Assembly (NCBI RefSeq): GCF_001704115.1
Contig: NZ_CP016895.1
Coordinates: forward strand, 1,798,001 to 1,862,000
Length of the DNA stretch: 64,000 bases
DNA from: Acinetobacter larvae
Lineage (GTDB): Bacteria > Pseudomonadota > Gammaproteobacteria > Pseudomonadales > Moraxellaceae
Reading direction: 5' to 3'
Below the pieces are notes generated by a model that saw nothing but the letters and a program-made list of their open reading frames with translations, had not been told where the DNA came from and searched no databases. Below are positions 44,287-52,757 of the stretch, one piece after another. Position 1 is the stretch's first letter; every line of letters begins with the position of its first letter. A program made the translations under genes and the position numbers.

Positions 44287-45216
44287 TTATTCAGTCTTAG
44301 CATAAGTCGCGGATGGCGACTGTAGAATCTGACTGCCAGCAGCTACGCTATGTGTTAACCAGACATTTCCACCGATGATAGAACCTCGACCTATACGGAT
44401 TGCACCCAATATGGTTGCCCCAGCATAAATCACTACATCATCTTCAACAATAGGATGGCGAACATAGTCTTTTTTTAAACTACCGCTTTCAGTTACTTCA
44501 AAACGTTTGGCGCCCAGTGTAACTGCCTGATAAATCCGGACTCGCTCACCAATAACACAGGTTTCTCCAATCACGACACCCGTTCCATGGTCAATAAAGA
44601 AGGCTTGACCAATTTGTGCACCTGGGTGAATGTCAATTCCCGTCGCTGAATGCGCAATTTCTGCAATCATGCGCGAAAGTAAGGGGACAGCTGGATACAA
44701 TTGATGTGCAATACGGTGATAGATAATTGCAAAAATACCAGGATAACAAAGTAATACTTCATCGACACTATGTGCCGCAGGATCACCTTCAAATGCAGCA
44801 CAAACGTCAGCATCAAGTAAGCGTCTTATATTGGCTAGTGCATTGGCAAATTGCTGCACAATTTGATGGCTAAGTTCATTGAGCTCTGCTTCTTCATCGA
44901 GTTGCTCGGTTGCATAGCGACTGTCTTGACGTTTATGCTGATAATGCAAAGTAAGATGAACCTGCTCCAGTAAGCTATCGAGAACCTGATGCAAAGTATA
45001 ACTAATATAATAGTCTTCAGTTTCTTGTCGTAAATCGGCAGGTCCTAAGCGCATTGGAAATAAAATACCGCATAAGCCATCGAGTATGTCTTGTAAAACC
45101 TGTTTTGAAGGTAATTCACGACCACCAATTTCTTTGAAACGATGCTGACGTTCACGCCATTCATGCCTAGCTTGCTGTAAACCTTGGATGACAGGTTGTA
45201 TATTCCACTGAGTCAC
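44287..45216 (-). CDS. epsC: Serine O-acetyltransferase (CysE/EpsC type), copy 2
   Basis: A 309-residue paralogue of the enzyme at 15423-16364. It has the same N-terminal block (PMRLGPADLRQETEDYY) and hexapeptide repeats (ATGIDIHPGAQIGQAFFIDH, GTGVVIGETCVIGERVRIY, YAGATILGAIRIGRG, NVWLTHSVA). It makes O-acetylserine for cysteine synthesis. It lies 138 bp downstream of a rhodanese gene on the same strand, a partner seen in other family 2A encapsulin loci. The co-oriented shell and desulfurase copy 2 are separated from it by the iron-related block at 35.4-44.2 kb. Confidence 0.9.
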   Translation of the reverse strand: MTQWNIQPVIQGLQQARHEWRERQHRFKEIGGRELPSKQVLQDILDGLCGILFPMRLGPADLRQETEDYYISYTLHQVLDSLLEQVHLTLHYQHKRQDSRYATEQLDEEAELNELSHQIVQQFANALANIRRLLDADVCAAFEGDPAAHSVDEVLLCYPGIFAIIYHRIAHQLYPAVPLLSRMIAEIAHSATGIDIHPGAQIGQAFFIDHGTGVVIGETCVIGERVRIYQAVTLGAKRFEVTESGSLKKDYVRHPIVEDDVVIYAGATILGAIRIGRGSIIGGNVWLTHSVAAGSQILQSPSATYAKTE

Positions 45217-45354
45217 TGTTTTTCCTTATGATATCTGCTGGCTATGCCATCAATTACTGTGATGATCTACGATGTATATTTGTATTGTTATCAAGTCTTT
45301 ATAAATATGCTATGAAGACATGGAATTTTTTGAACCTTTTATCGCGCTATGGCT

Positions 45355-45864
45355 TTATTCTTGTTGCCACGGTAAATGACGTGCTTTCCAGCCATTATAT
45401 TGATTACGCTGCTGTTTTGCATCGAGTTCGCCTTCGAAACCCTCGAGAACGTTATATACCTGTTCAAAACCAGCTTTAAATGCCGCTTCTGCAGCTAGAG
45501 CAGAGCGTTTACCGCTACGACAAAGTAATAAAACGACTTGTTGTTTAGAGACTTTATGTTCTAATTCTTTTAGAAAGCGCGGATTTCGATTAAAGGCGGT
45601 GCCAGTGGCCCAAGCAACATGTATACTTTCCTCAATATAACCTACGAATTTACGTTCTTCATTGGTTCTTACATCGATTAAAACAGCATCGCCACGTTGC
45701 ACCAATGCCCATGCATCTATAGGGCTTAAACTGCCACTAAAGTTTAACTGCGACGCCTGAGCATCATGTTGGGCTTGTGCCAAAATATCCTCTGTGCTTT
45801 GCTGTGTACTGTTAGTGCCGTGATCCAAAGGTAGGGTGGGTGTGGGGTTGAGTTGTATATTCAT
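45355..45864 (-). CDS. Single-domain rhodanese (sulfurtransferase)
   Basis: 169 residues. After a polar N-terminal extension of about 45 residues comes one rhodanese domain (about 47-165) with GDAVLIDVRTNEERKFVGY, the active-site loop LLLCRSGKRSALAAEAA (Cys about 117) and NVLEGFEGELD. It would transfer sulfane sulfur between persulfides and thiol acceptors in the cytoplasm. Rhodaneses occur beside desulfurases and acetyltransferases in family 2A encapsulin loci, so it probably belongs to sulfur cluster 2. The extension is rich in Gln, Thr and Asn and contains no FYFL-like motif. Confidence 0.88.
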   Translation of the reverse strand: MNIQLNPTPTLPLDHGTNSTQQSTEDILAQAQHDAQASQLNFSGSLSPIDAWALVQRGDAVLIDVRTNEERKFVGYIEESIHVAWATGTAFNRNPRFLKELEHKVSKQQVVLLLCRSGKRSALAAEAAFKAGFEQVYNVLEGFEGELDAKQQRNQYNGWKARHLPWQQE

Positions 45865-46030
45865 GGCGTGTTCCTCAAAAGCATATCTATATCAAACAAC
45901 GCAATTGATGCTACGCCGGTTTTTTTATTTCTAAAAACAAAGAAAATCTATTTCTATATCTTTTTTCTGTATATATTGAATCCGTATAGATGGCGGATGG
46001 CATATTGATTAATGCTAAAACATGCCTTAA

Positions 46031-46771
46031 TTATTTGTTTTTTAATATATATTTGCTAAGCATTAGACCAAATTCAAATAATAAGCACATCGCTGTTGCC
46101 AGAAATAGCATGCTTAGTGCGTCAGGTGGGCTAATAAACATAGCAATAAAAAAGAACATTACAATAATGTATTTTCGATACTGTACCAATTGATCAACTT
46201 TAAAAATACCAACAAGTAATAAGACAAAGATCAGGACTGGAATCTGAAATACCGTAGCAATTATAAAGCAAAGATTAAGGCAAAAAATCAGATACTGGTT
46301 CATATCTGTCATGGGAATAACACTCTCAGGAGAGATATGAATAAAAAAATGTAAAGCCATAGGCAAGATCATGAAAAACGTCAAGATAATGCTGCTATAA
46401 AACAAGATGATGCTGGTCAATATAATTGCAAAAACGCGTTTTTTTTCATAATGATATAAGCCCGGTGCAATAAAACGCCAAAATTGATAGAGCAAGAAGG
46501 GTGCGGTAATGAATAGCGCGACACAGAAATTTAATTGAAGTGGTACAACAAAATTCGCCGTGAGATTAGTTGCAATAAGATGTCCATGCTGCGGTAAAAT
46601 CGAAACTAAAGGCTGGGATAGGGTATTGTAGTTATATTGAGCAAAGGGAATAAGTAAAATAAAAATAACCAAAATGCTGGTAAAACTATAGATTAAGCGT
46701 TTTCTTAATTCGATTAAATGTGTGGTATAAGGATTGGGCTTATGTTGTGCTGTATCATTATTTTTTATCAT
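46031..46771 (-). CDS. tatC: Twin-arginine translocase subunit TatC
   Basis: 246 residues with six membrane helices, the receptor for twin-arginine signal peptides. Conserved blocks are HLIELRKRLIYS (about 19-30), the cytoplasmic/first periplasmic region LTANFVVPLQLNFCVALF, FWRFIAPGLYHYEKKRVF (about 92-109) and FQIPVLIFVLLLVGIFKVD, ending in SPPDALSMLFLATAMCLLFE. The ATG overlaps the tatB stop by 4 bp. The full tatABC set is seen, so the system should be complete. Whether this is the only Tat system of the organism cannot be told. Confidence 0.92.
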   Translation of the reverse strand: MIKNNDTAQHKPNPYTTHLIELRKRLIYSFTSILVIFILLIPFAQYNYNTLSQPLVSILPQHGHLIATNLTANFVVPLQLNFCVALFITAPFLLYQFWRFIAPGLYHYEKKRVFAIILTSIILFYSSIILTFFMILPMALHFFIHISPESVIPMTDMNQYLIFCLNLCFIIATVFQIPVLIFVLLLVGIFKVDQLVQYRKYIIVMFFFIAMFISPPDALSMLFLATAMCLLFEFGLMLSKYILKNK

Positions 46772-47187
46772 GCTGCTTCAGCCTGATGAAGATTCAATAC
46801 TTTGACATAGTTAATCTGATAAGGAATATAGACTAAATTTTCTACGATTAAGCGCAATGGTGGTCTAAAGAATAAAGATGCCGGCCAAGAAATATCTTGC
46901 TGCTCTTGTTGTTGTATCCATGTCATATCATACTGAATTTGCTGTAAACGCTGTTCTAAGCGTTGTTCACTTGCTCTGATATTTTCAATTTCGTGATGAA
47001 TTCTTTGTTTTAAATCTATTAATTCCACTTCATTTTCAATATCTTGCTGAATTTTAATTAAGCTTATTTTTAAGTTTCGATATTGGCTAAGTAATCTGTT
47101 TAGACCGCTTAATAACTTGTCTGGTCCTAATATAATCAGAGCGATAGCAACCAATAAGACTAATTCAGTAAAACTAACATTTAACAT
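46768..47187 (-). CDS. tatB: Twin-arginine translocase subunit TatB
   Basis: 139 residues starting MLNVSFTELVLLVAIA. The frame is open to 47268, but a true TatB begins directly with the membrane helix, so 47187 is preferred. It has the N-terminal helix with the conserved Gly-Pro hinge (LIILGPDKLLSGLNRLL), then a long amphipathic/coiled region (about 30-90, KISLIKIQQDIENEVELIDL, RASEQRLEQRLQQIQ). It works with TatC in recognising substrates. The glutamate in FTEL at position 8 is the Glu typical of TatB. tatC follows with a 4-bp overlap. Confidence 0.85.
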   Translation of the reverse strand: MLNVSFTELVLLVAIALIILGPDKLLSGLNRLLSQYRNLKISLIKIQQDIENEVELIDLKQRIHHEIENIRASEQRLEQRLQQIQYDMTWIQQQEQQDISWPASLFFRPPLRLIVENLVYIPYQINYVKVLNLHQAEAA

Positions 47188-47276
47188 GGTGGGAGATATC
47201 CTGTCGATATATTTTCTGATTGGTGTTGTAGGTATCGTTGTATTCATAATTAAATTGTGTTGATGCATTAAGAATG

Positions 47277-47465
47277 CTATGAATTATTTGAGTTATTTTC
47301 ATTTTTTAAAGATTTTTCATTTTTAATATGTGGCTCGTCTAATACATTTTTAAAATCTTTTAAAGCACCACCCAGATCTTTACCTAGGTTTTTAAGCTTT
47401 GATGTACCAAATATTAAGATTATGACCAAGGCAAATAATAGAATATGCCAGATTGACAGCCCCAT
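47277..47465 (-). CDS. tatA: Twin-arginine translocase subunit TatA
   Basis: 62 residues: the N-terminal helix [19 protein letters not shown] with the [20 protein letters not shown] signature (about 19-38) and a polar tail. It is the pore-forming subunit and first gene of the tatABC operon. A spacing of about 90 bp to the chosen tatB start contains no terminator. Compared with housekeeping TatA proteins the tail is short. Confidence 0.9.
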   Translation of the reverse strand: MGLSIWHILLFALVIILIFGTSKLKNLGKDLGGALKDFKNVLDEPHIKNEKSLKNENNSNNS

Positions 47466-47819
47466 TTTATAAACTCCAAGCTAAACTCTTTGACTTTTCC
47501 AATTGCAAGAATTGGGAATTGCTAGAATTGGATAATAATGATCTACCATGAGATCAATATTCTGCTGTTTTGCAATTATTCTCTTGCTAAATTAAGCGTT
47601 TTTACAGCGAATATGATAAATAGCACATAGAGATCAATTGACGAAATCATAATAAGATCAATCGATATCAAAAACCTGCTATAAGGAAAATAATAATATT
47701 ATTTCAATCACTTAATCTTTAATTTTGCTATTGAAATTTAGTCGCATTGCTAGACCATATTATTGCGAATCTCTACAATGCTATTATTCGTAGTTAATCT
47801 TAGTTTGGCAGCTCATCCT
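47466..47819. other. Divergent intergenic region between tatA and the hydrolase gene
   Basis: AT-rich. A degenerate repeat around AGAATTGG (47507-47530) and a run of A/T are seen, but no convincing promoter, operator or RNA gene. The hydrolase frame is open from 47763. Confidence 0.4.
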
Positions 47820-48518
47820 ATGCAGGAAAAATCGTTAAAAATTCTTTTAATTCCTGGTTTTATGCTTAATGCGAGCTTATGGGATAAGGTTAAAGGGTTT
47901 TTACCAACGATATATGACATAGATTGTGTAAGTCACTTACACGGTCCAAATATCGATGAAATTGCACAGTCGATTATGAAAGATAGACCAGCACAGTATG
48001 TTGTCATCGGTTTTTCTTTAGGTGCTTATATTGCTCGCTCAATTGCAGAGCAATTTCCAGCCCAAGTTAAAGCATTGATTGTCATAGCATCTTCATTAAG
48101 AGCTGATACGATTGCACAGCAACATCAGAAATTACACGCAGTGCAACTTTATAATCAACATAATTTCCGTGGTCTGAGTACAGGCAGCATTGCCAAGACA
48201 TTGCATCCCCAGTCCAATCAAAATAAAGAACTGATTCAAACAATTCAAAATATGGGATTGCAATTAGGTTATCAAGTCTTTGCTCAACAATCGATATTAC
48301 AGCGCTATCCACCACAAAAGACACTGAATTTTCCAACCTTGGTTATTGCTGCAAAGAATGATCAATTACGATCAGCAGAAGAAGCGCTCGAGCTCAAACA
48401 ATACTTAAGTGCTAAATTGGTATATATCAAAAACAGTGGGCATATGATACCACTTGAGCAACCGAAAGCTTTAGCACAAACCATTGCATCTTGGTTAAGT
48501 CATCAAAAGTGGGGTTAG
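47820..48518 (+). CDS. Alpha/beta hydrolase, substrate unknown
   Basis: 232 residues from MQEKSLKILLIPGFML. The frame extends upstream to a TTG at 47763 and an ATG at 47778 (MLLFVVNLSLAAHP), which would add a short hydrophobic leader; no start has a clear ribosome site. The catalytic triad is visible: the nucleophile Ser in VIGFSLGAYIAR (about 78), Asp in AAKNDQLRSAEE and His in KNSGHMIPLEQP. The oxyanion region is LIPGFMLNASLWDKV. The type is close to small carboxylesterase/MenH-like hydrolases. Context (tat operon on one side, pump remnant on the other) does not indicate the substrate. Confidence 0.75.
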   Translation: MQEKSLKILLIPGFMLNASLWDKVKGFLPTIYDIDCVSHLHGPNIDEIAQSIMKDRPAQYVVIGFSLGAYIARSIAEQFPAQVKALIVIASSLRADTIAQQHQKLHAVQLYNQHNFRGLSTGSIAKTLHPQSNQNKELIQTIQNMGLQLGYQVFAQQSILQRYPPQKTLNFPTLVIAAKNDQLRSAEEALELKQYLSAKLVYIKNSGHMIPLEQPKALAQTIASWLSHQKWG

Positions 48519-48864
48519 CACAATAATGGCGAACCATTCTCAAGATTTAAGGTAGTGCCAAAGAAGAAAATTTATTTAGATGCAAGCATCAACTATTGGC
48601 AGTAAACAGAAAATTTATAGACATGATACATGCAGCAAAATATCAAATGACAGATTTATAAACTTATGAGCGAACTATATAAATAGCCAAAGCTTGCTAG
48701 CTGCTCATACTCGTTTTAACTTTATATAGGATTTCGCATAATGTATATTATGTTAAATAAGATATCTGAGACTGTGGTCTACATACAGCACTGTTTGTTG
48801 CCACAGCTCAGCAACGTGAATATCTGCGATTATAATTCACGTTGGTCTATGATCAACGTCAACA
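48519..48864 (+). other. Non-coding stretch before the pump remnant
   Basis: No recognisable gene; probably decayed sequence upstream of the RND fragment. No terminator or operator is evident. Confidence 0.4.
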
Positions 48865-49197
48865 ATGGGAATTGTCACAAAGAACTCAATTTTATTAGTA
48901 GATTACACAATTATTGCACGTCGGCAATATGGTCTCAGTCGTTTCGATGCCGTTATAGATGCCTGCCGTAAACGTGCCCGCCCCATTCTCATGACCACCA
49001 TTGCCATGGGTGCTGGCATGTTACCCAATGCGCTAGGGCTGGGTGCTGAACCCAGTTTTAGACAGCCTACCGCAGTTGTGGTTATTGGTGGCTTAATTAC
49101 CTCAACCTTACTCAGTCTGGTGGTTATTCCGGTAATATTTACTTATGTTGATGATTTTTATCAATGCTTAGTGGCTAAGTTTAAGGTCCGCAATTAA
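48865..49197 (+). pseudogene. C-terminal remnant of an RND efflux pump
   Basis: 110 residues match the last membrane helices of AcrB/MexB-class transporters: GIVTKNSILLVDYTIIARR, RKRARPILMTTIAMGAGMLP, EPSFRQPTAVVVIGG and TSTLLSLVVIPVIFTYVDDF. Full pumps have about 1000-1050 residues, so about 90% is missing. No upstream part in any frame could be recognised between 48519 and 48864. A terminator hairpin follows, the likely original 3' end. It cannot function as a pump. Confidence 0.85.
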
Positions 49198-49239
49198 AAT
49201 TTAAGCTTTATTTTTTATTCAAATCATTTGCCTTCATCA

Positions 49240-49271
49240 AAAAGTTGGTCTAAGAATATAGACCAACTTTT
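49240..49271. terminator. Terminator after the RND remnant
   Basis: AAAAGTTGGTCTA and TAGACCAACTTTT form a perfect 13-bp stem with a 6-base loop between convergent genes. Confidence 0.8.
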
Positions 49272-49343
49272 CTCATCTCTTCTGCATTTCTGATTGCTCG
49301 ACCATACTATTTCTGGAATTTTCTTGTACATCAAAGCAAATAT

Positions 49344-50273
49344 TTAAAACGGTCGCCCACCCGCCAAACTAACACGTTTTAATAAACGGCGTTGTTCTGC
49401 TGGAAATGCCGTCCTCGAATGTAACGTCACTTGATTATCCCAAAATACAATATCACCCACTGACCATTGATGTTGGTAGCGATATTTATCTTGCACAATG
49501 TGTTCACGTAAACTGGCAATGAGAGCAGCCCCTTTTTGATCACTATAGCCCACCACTTCAACTTCAGTATGTGTATCTAAATACAATGCTTGTTTTTTAC
49601 TTTCAGGATGGGTACGCACCAAAGGATGAGGAAATGCGGCGCCTAATGCTTCCTGATCTGAAAAACGATAGCTTGGGTGTACTCCGCCACCAAAACGTAA
49701 AAAAGGATTATAGGTAATCAGTTGTAAATGCTGAATTTCAGCTTTGGTCGCATCATCTAAATCGGCATAGGCTTGTACCGTGTTATACCATGTTGTTGCA
49801 CCACCATCTTGAGGAACTTCAAGCGCATATAACAATGAAGCACTCGATGGTTGTGGGGTCCAGTGATGATCACTATGTGGCGTAAGCTCGCCATGCCCAG
49901 TGTAATCGCCCTCACCAACAGCATTGGATACAGGCACGACATCTGGCGGTAAGCCAGAGTCATTTTGTGTAGCCAAAACTTTTACATCAACCGGCGGTTT
50001 AAATATGGCACCAAAATAACTGGCAAAGGCTAGAAACTGCTCATCACTCAGGTGTTGTTGCTTAAAGATCAAAATCAAATGATCTTGCAGTGCTTGTTTT
50101 AGTTTTAAAATACTTTCTGCGCTTTGTGGCAAACTAGCGTCGAAACCGGTCACCACTGCCCCCAATGCCGCTGGTAAAGCGTCGATCTGCAATATTTCAG
50201 GCTGCTGCACAACAGACTCATGCCATCTTGGCGAGTTTTGAATTGAAAAGGATAACTGGGTTAATACGCTCAT
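49344..50273 (-). CDS. TauD/TfdA-family 2-oxoglutarate-dependent dioxygenase
   Basis: 309 residues. The iron ligands are HSD in GELTPHSDHHWTPQPSSA (about 135-137) and the distal His in WDNQVTLHSRTAF (about 285). The 2-oxoglutarate-binding Arg is in RLLKRVSLAGG near the end. Family members oxidise taurine, alkylsulfonates, sulfate esters or herbicides such as 2,4-D. The position some kilobases from the sulfur genes makes a sulfonate or sulfate-ester substrate attractive, but this is inference and no transporter genes are adjacent. It stands as a single gene with an unremarkable 300-bp upstream region. Confidence 0.85.
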   Translation of the reverse strand: MSVLTQLSFSIQNSPRWHESVVQQPEILQIDALPAALGAVVTGFDASLPQSAESILKLKQALQDHLILIFKQQHLSDEQFLAFASYFGAIFKPPVDVKVLATQNDSGLPPDVVPVSNAVGEGDYTGHGELTPHSDHHWTPQPSSASLLYALEVPQDGGATTWYNTVQAYADLDDATKAEIQHLQLITYNPFLRFGGGVHPSYRFSDQEALGAAFPHPLVRTHPESKKQALYLDTHTEVEVVGYSDQKGAALIASLREHIVQDKYRYQHQWSVGDIVFWDNQVTLHSRTAFPAEQRRLLKRVSLAGGRPF

Positions 50274-50572
50274 TTTTTATTCCTTATTACATACGACCGC
50301 ATAGATCAAACCGATTCATTTAAATCATCTATAGTGTTATGCCCGCTGGCTGCTAGTGCTGGTTATGAAACCTATAAATCAATGACTTAAATAAAAAAAT
50401 ATGTTCTTGACGGGCTGAAAAAATCATCTGGTGCTGCGATTATGCAAAAGATCAACTTGATACTCTGTCTGTTTCTAGACTGTTATTGCTATTAATTCCG
50501 CTATCCATAGCAGAATTCACGCTAAATCTATCTGCTTGCAATGAGCGCAGAATTGAATCTGGTCATTGAGCT

Positions 50573-52054
50573 TCACGGCGCATAGTAGTTATATAACTGA
50601 TTACTGAATATTTCATTTGGATCATATTTTTTCTTCAGCGCAAAAAATTGCTGTGCTTGTGGATAGGCACGGCGCATTTTTTCTGGGGAAATATGCAAAC
50701 GATAAGGCAAGTAAAATGTGCCGTGATGCTGTAAGGCAACATCTAATAATTGATTACTTAAAACTTTCATTTGTTGTTCTTGCTGCACATTTTTGCGCTG
50801 ATTAAATAAAAACACCAGTCCGAATACATCCTCACGCGCGTAATTCATATATGCATCTGAATCTTTTTTGACTTCACGGATGGTAATATTTAATAAGTCC
50901 AATGGGCTATTGTGTAGGATTGGCTTGATATCCTCAATAAACCCAGCAAGCTGCTGCTTGGGAATAAAGTACTCATGTAAAATATCGGTCGAATTGGGAT
51001 CATGATTCTCTATTAAGGCTGCATCTTCACTGAGAATTTCATTACGGCTAAAAGTGCTATAGGGTAATATTAGATTTAATGCATTTTCTAAATCCCAACG
51101 TAAGCGTTTGCCATATTCATTATTGACCGATCCCCGAAACACAATACGGCGGATTTCTTCATTTTTAGGCGCTTGCTGCGCTAAGGCAACCGGTGCTTGG
51201 TTTGTCTTTTCAAAATAGTTTAAAGTCGCTTGTTGTAAAAAACCTTTATTTGAAATTTTTAAACGTCCATAAGCAAATTGGATATGTTCTTGCTCAGTCA
51301 CCAAAGCCTGATATGTTTCATGATATTGTGCGGGTTTTAATGACACGGAATGAAATTTTAATGCAGTGTTATCAACAACTTTTAATTTGACATCCAAAAT
51401 AATACCGAATAGCCCATATCCCCCAATAACCAATTTAAATAACTCAGGGTTCTGCTGCCGACTACAATTGACAATATTCCCATCAGCCAGCATAAGCGTA
51501 AAGGATACAATGCTTGAAGAAATAGGTGCTGCGTTCTTTTGCCAGCCATGCCCATTGACACTGATTGAACCACCGATAGAGAAATTACTAAAAGACTGCA
51601 TGATAGCAATCGATTTACCATAACGATCTAAATACTGTATAGCATCCTGCCAGGTCGCACCCGAACCTATCGTTAAAATATTTTGCTCCACATCAAACTG
51701 CATTGCGCGATACGGCAGCATATTAATCACAATCCCATCAGGCGAGATACTTTGCCCACCCATGCTGTGTTTAGCACCAGCCAGTGCAATGTTTAAATGA
51801 TTCTGCTGGGCATATTGTAGTAATGCTTTGAGTTGTTTGTGGAGCTGTTCAGGCTGTTCAGCAGCATTCACCAATAACCGTACTCGGGTTAAATTTAAAT
51901 GGCTGGCATCATCTCGGTAAATCGCTGGCAATAATGCCGAATTCGATTTTGCTTCATTCAATTTAACCCGAATTAAATAACCACTTGGAATTGCCATCAG
52001 TGCTAAAAATAAAATAAGCAACATTACATATATTTTTTTATTCATATTGCTCAT
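50573..52054 (-). CDS. Membrane-anchored FAD-linked oxidase (PCMH/VAO type)
   Basis: 493 residues from MSNMNKKIYVMLLILF; the frame is open to 52084 and starts at 52045-52084 cannot be separated. An N-terminal helix (about 7-27) anchors it or acts as a signal. The FAD-binding PCMH domain (about 60-235) has LAGAKHSMGGQSISPDGIV, ILTIGSGATWQDAIQYL, GGSISVNGHGWQ and VIGGYGLFGIILDV. The C-terminal substrate domain ends KKKYDPNEIFSNQLYNYY, typical of sugar-lactone oxidase-like proteins. The substrate is not recognisable. The gene stands alone between the dioxygenase and the ydcH-like gene. Confidence 0.75.
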   Translation of the reverse strand: MSNMNKKIYVMLLILFLALMAIPSGYLIRVKLNEAKSNSALLPAIYRDDASHLNLTRVRLLVNAAEQPEQLHKQLKALLQYAQQNHLNIALAGAKHSMGGQSISPDGIVINMLPYRAMQFDVEQNILTIGSGATWQDAIQYLDRYGKSIAIMQSFSNFSIGGSISVNGHGWQKNAAPISSSIVSFTLMLADGNIVNCSRQQNPELFKLVIGGYGLFGIILDVKLKVVDNTALKFHSVSLKPAQYHETYQALVTEQEHIQFAYGRLKISNKGFLQQATLNYFEKTNQAPVALAQQAPKNEEIRRIVFRGSVNNEYGKRLRWDLENALNLILPYSTFSRNEILSEDAALIENHDPNSTDILHEYFIPKQQLAGFIEDIKPILHNSPLDLLNITIREVKKDSDAYMNYAREDVFGLVFLFNQRKNVQQEQQMKVLSNQLLDVALQHHGTFYLPYRLHISPEKMRRAYPQAQQFFALKKKYDPNEIFSNQLYNYYAP

Positions 52055-52337
52055 TGCATATTCAAATCGATGCTTTGTTGGCAATCATCGCAAAATTGGA
52101 CCATTTAGTGCAAGCAGCCTATTCACATCAAGCAAAAATACCCGCCATGTTGCCAACACAACGCAATGCTATTTTAAAGATGAGTCTTTTGTAGAAGACC
52201 CAATATTCTACTATATTTCCATAAAGAAATTAAGGTTTTAATTTGAATAGAAAGTATTTGTTTTACAATGTATTTTTATAAAAATTAAGCAATAATAAAT
52301 ACATAAAGTTCATCAGTCACACATAGGTATATCCAAT

Positions 52338-52556
52338 ATGTTTCCAGAATATCGCGATTTAATCAGCCAATTGAAACAAAAAGATGCGCACTTTGCCAAA
52401 GTCTTTGAAGAACATAATGCTATAGACCATGAAATTATTCGTCTAGAACAAAATCCGGTTACCAGTGGCTCAGATCAAATTGAAGTTTTGAAAAAACAGA
52501 AGTTAAAATTAAAAGATGAACTTTATGTACTCATCAAACGTGCACAAGTGAGTTAG
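52338..52556 (+). CDS. YdcH/DUF465-family small protein
   Basis: 72 residues of predicted helical hairpin: MFPEYRDLISQLKQKDAHFA, then a turn (EEHNAIDHEIIRLEQ) and LKKQKLKLKDELYVLIKRA. It matches DUF465 (YdcH), a widespread cytoplasmic protein of unknown role. The start is supported by its position and the canonical opening; the ribosome site is weak. A hairpin terminator follows. Confidence 0.85.
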   Translation: MFPEYRDLISQLKQKDAHFAKVFEEHNAIDHEIIRLEQNPVTSGSDQIEVLKKQKLKLKDELYVLIKRAQVS

Positions 52557-52616
52557 CTTTACCGCCATAGATTCATAGGATGGCACAATCTAAAATTTAT
52601 TTTGTTCGCAAGTTAT

Positions 52617-52648
52617 GTGCAAGGGCTTGCTCAACTCAGCCCTTGCAC
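52617..52648 (+). terminator. Terminator after the ydcH-like gene
   Basis: GTGCAAGGGCT and AGCCCTTGCAC form a perfect 11-bp stem with a 10-base loop, followed by a modest T-rich stretch. Confidence 0.65.
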
Positions 52649-52757
52649 CTGTTTTGCCTTTATTTACTATTTTATTATGATTGATGCCCTTGCTTATGAT
52701 TTATCCTCGCTCTACCCACTCTCTGTCCAATGCACGATTTTCAACTTGTTAATTGAG

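Noticed and set aside
45968..45982. TGAATCCGTATA shared with the region before the receptor at 26894, as a common sigma-factor promoter
   Set aside because: A shared 11-12-mer in two AT-rich places with no matching -35 element; not enough for a promoter call.
48741..48971. 76-codon plus-strand ORF before the RND remnant
   Set aside because: No domain; it overlaps the start of the recognisable RND fragment in another frame, so decayed or random sequence is the simpler reading.
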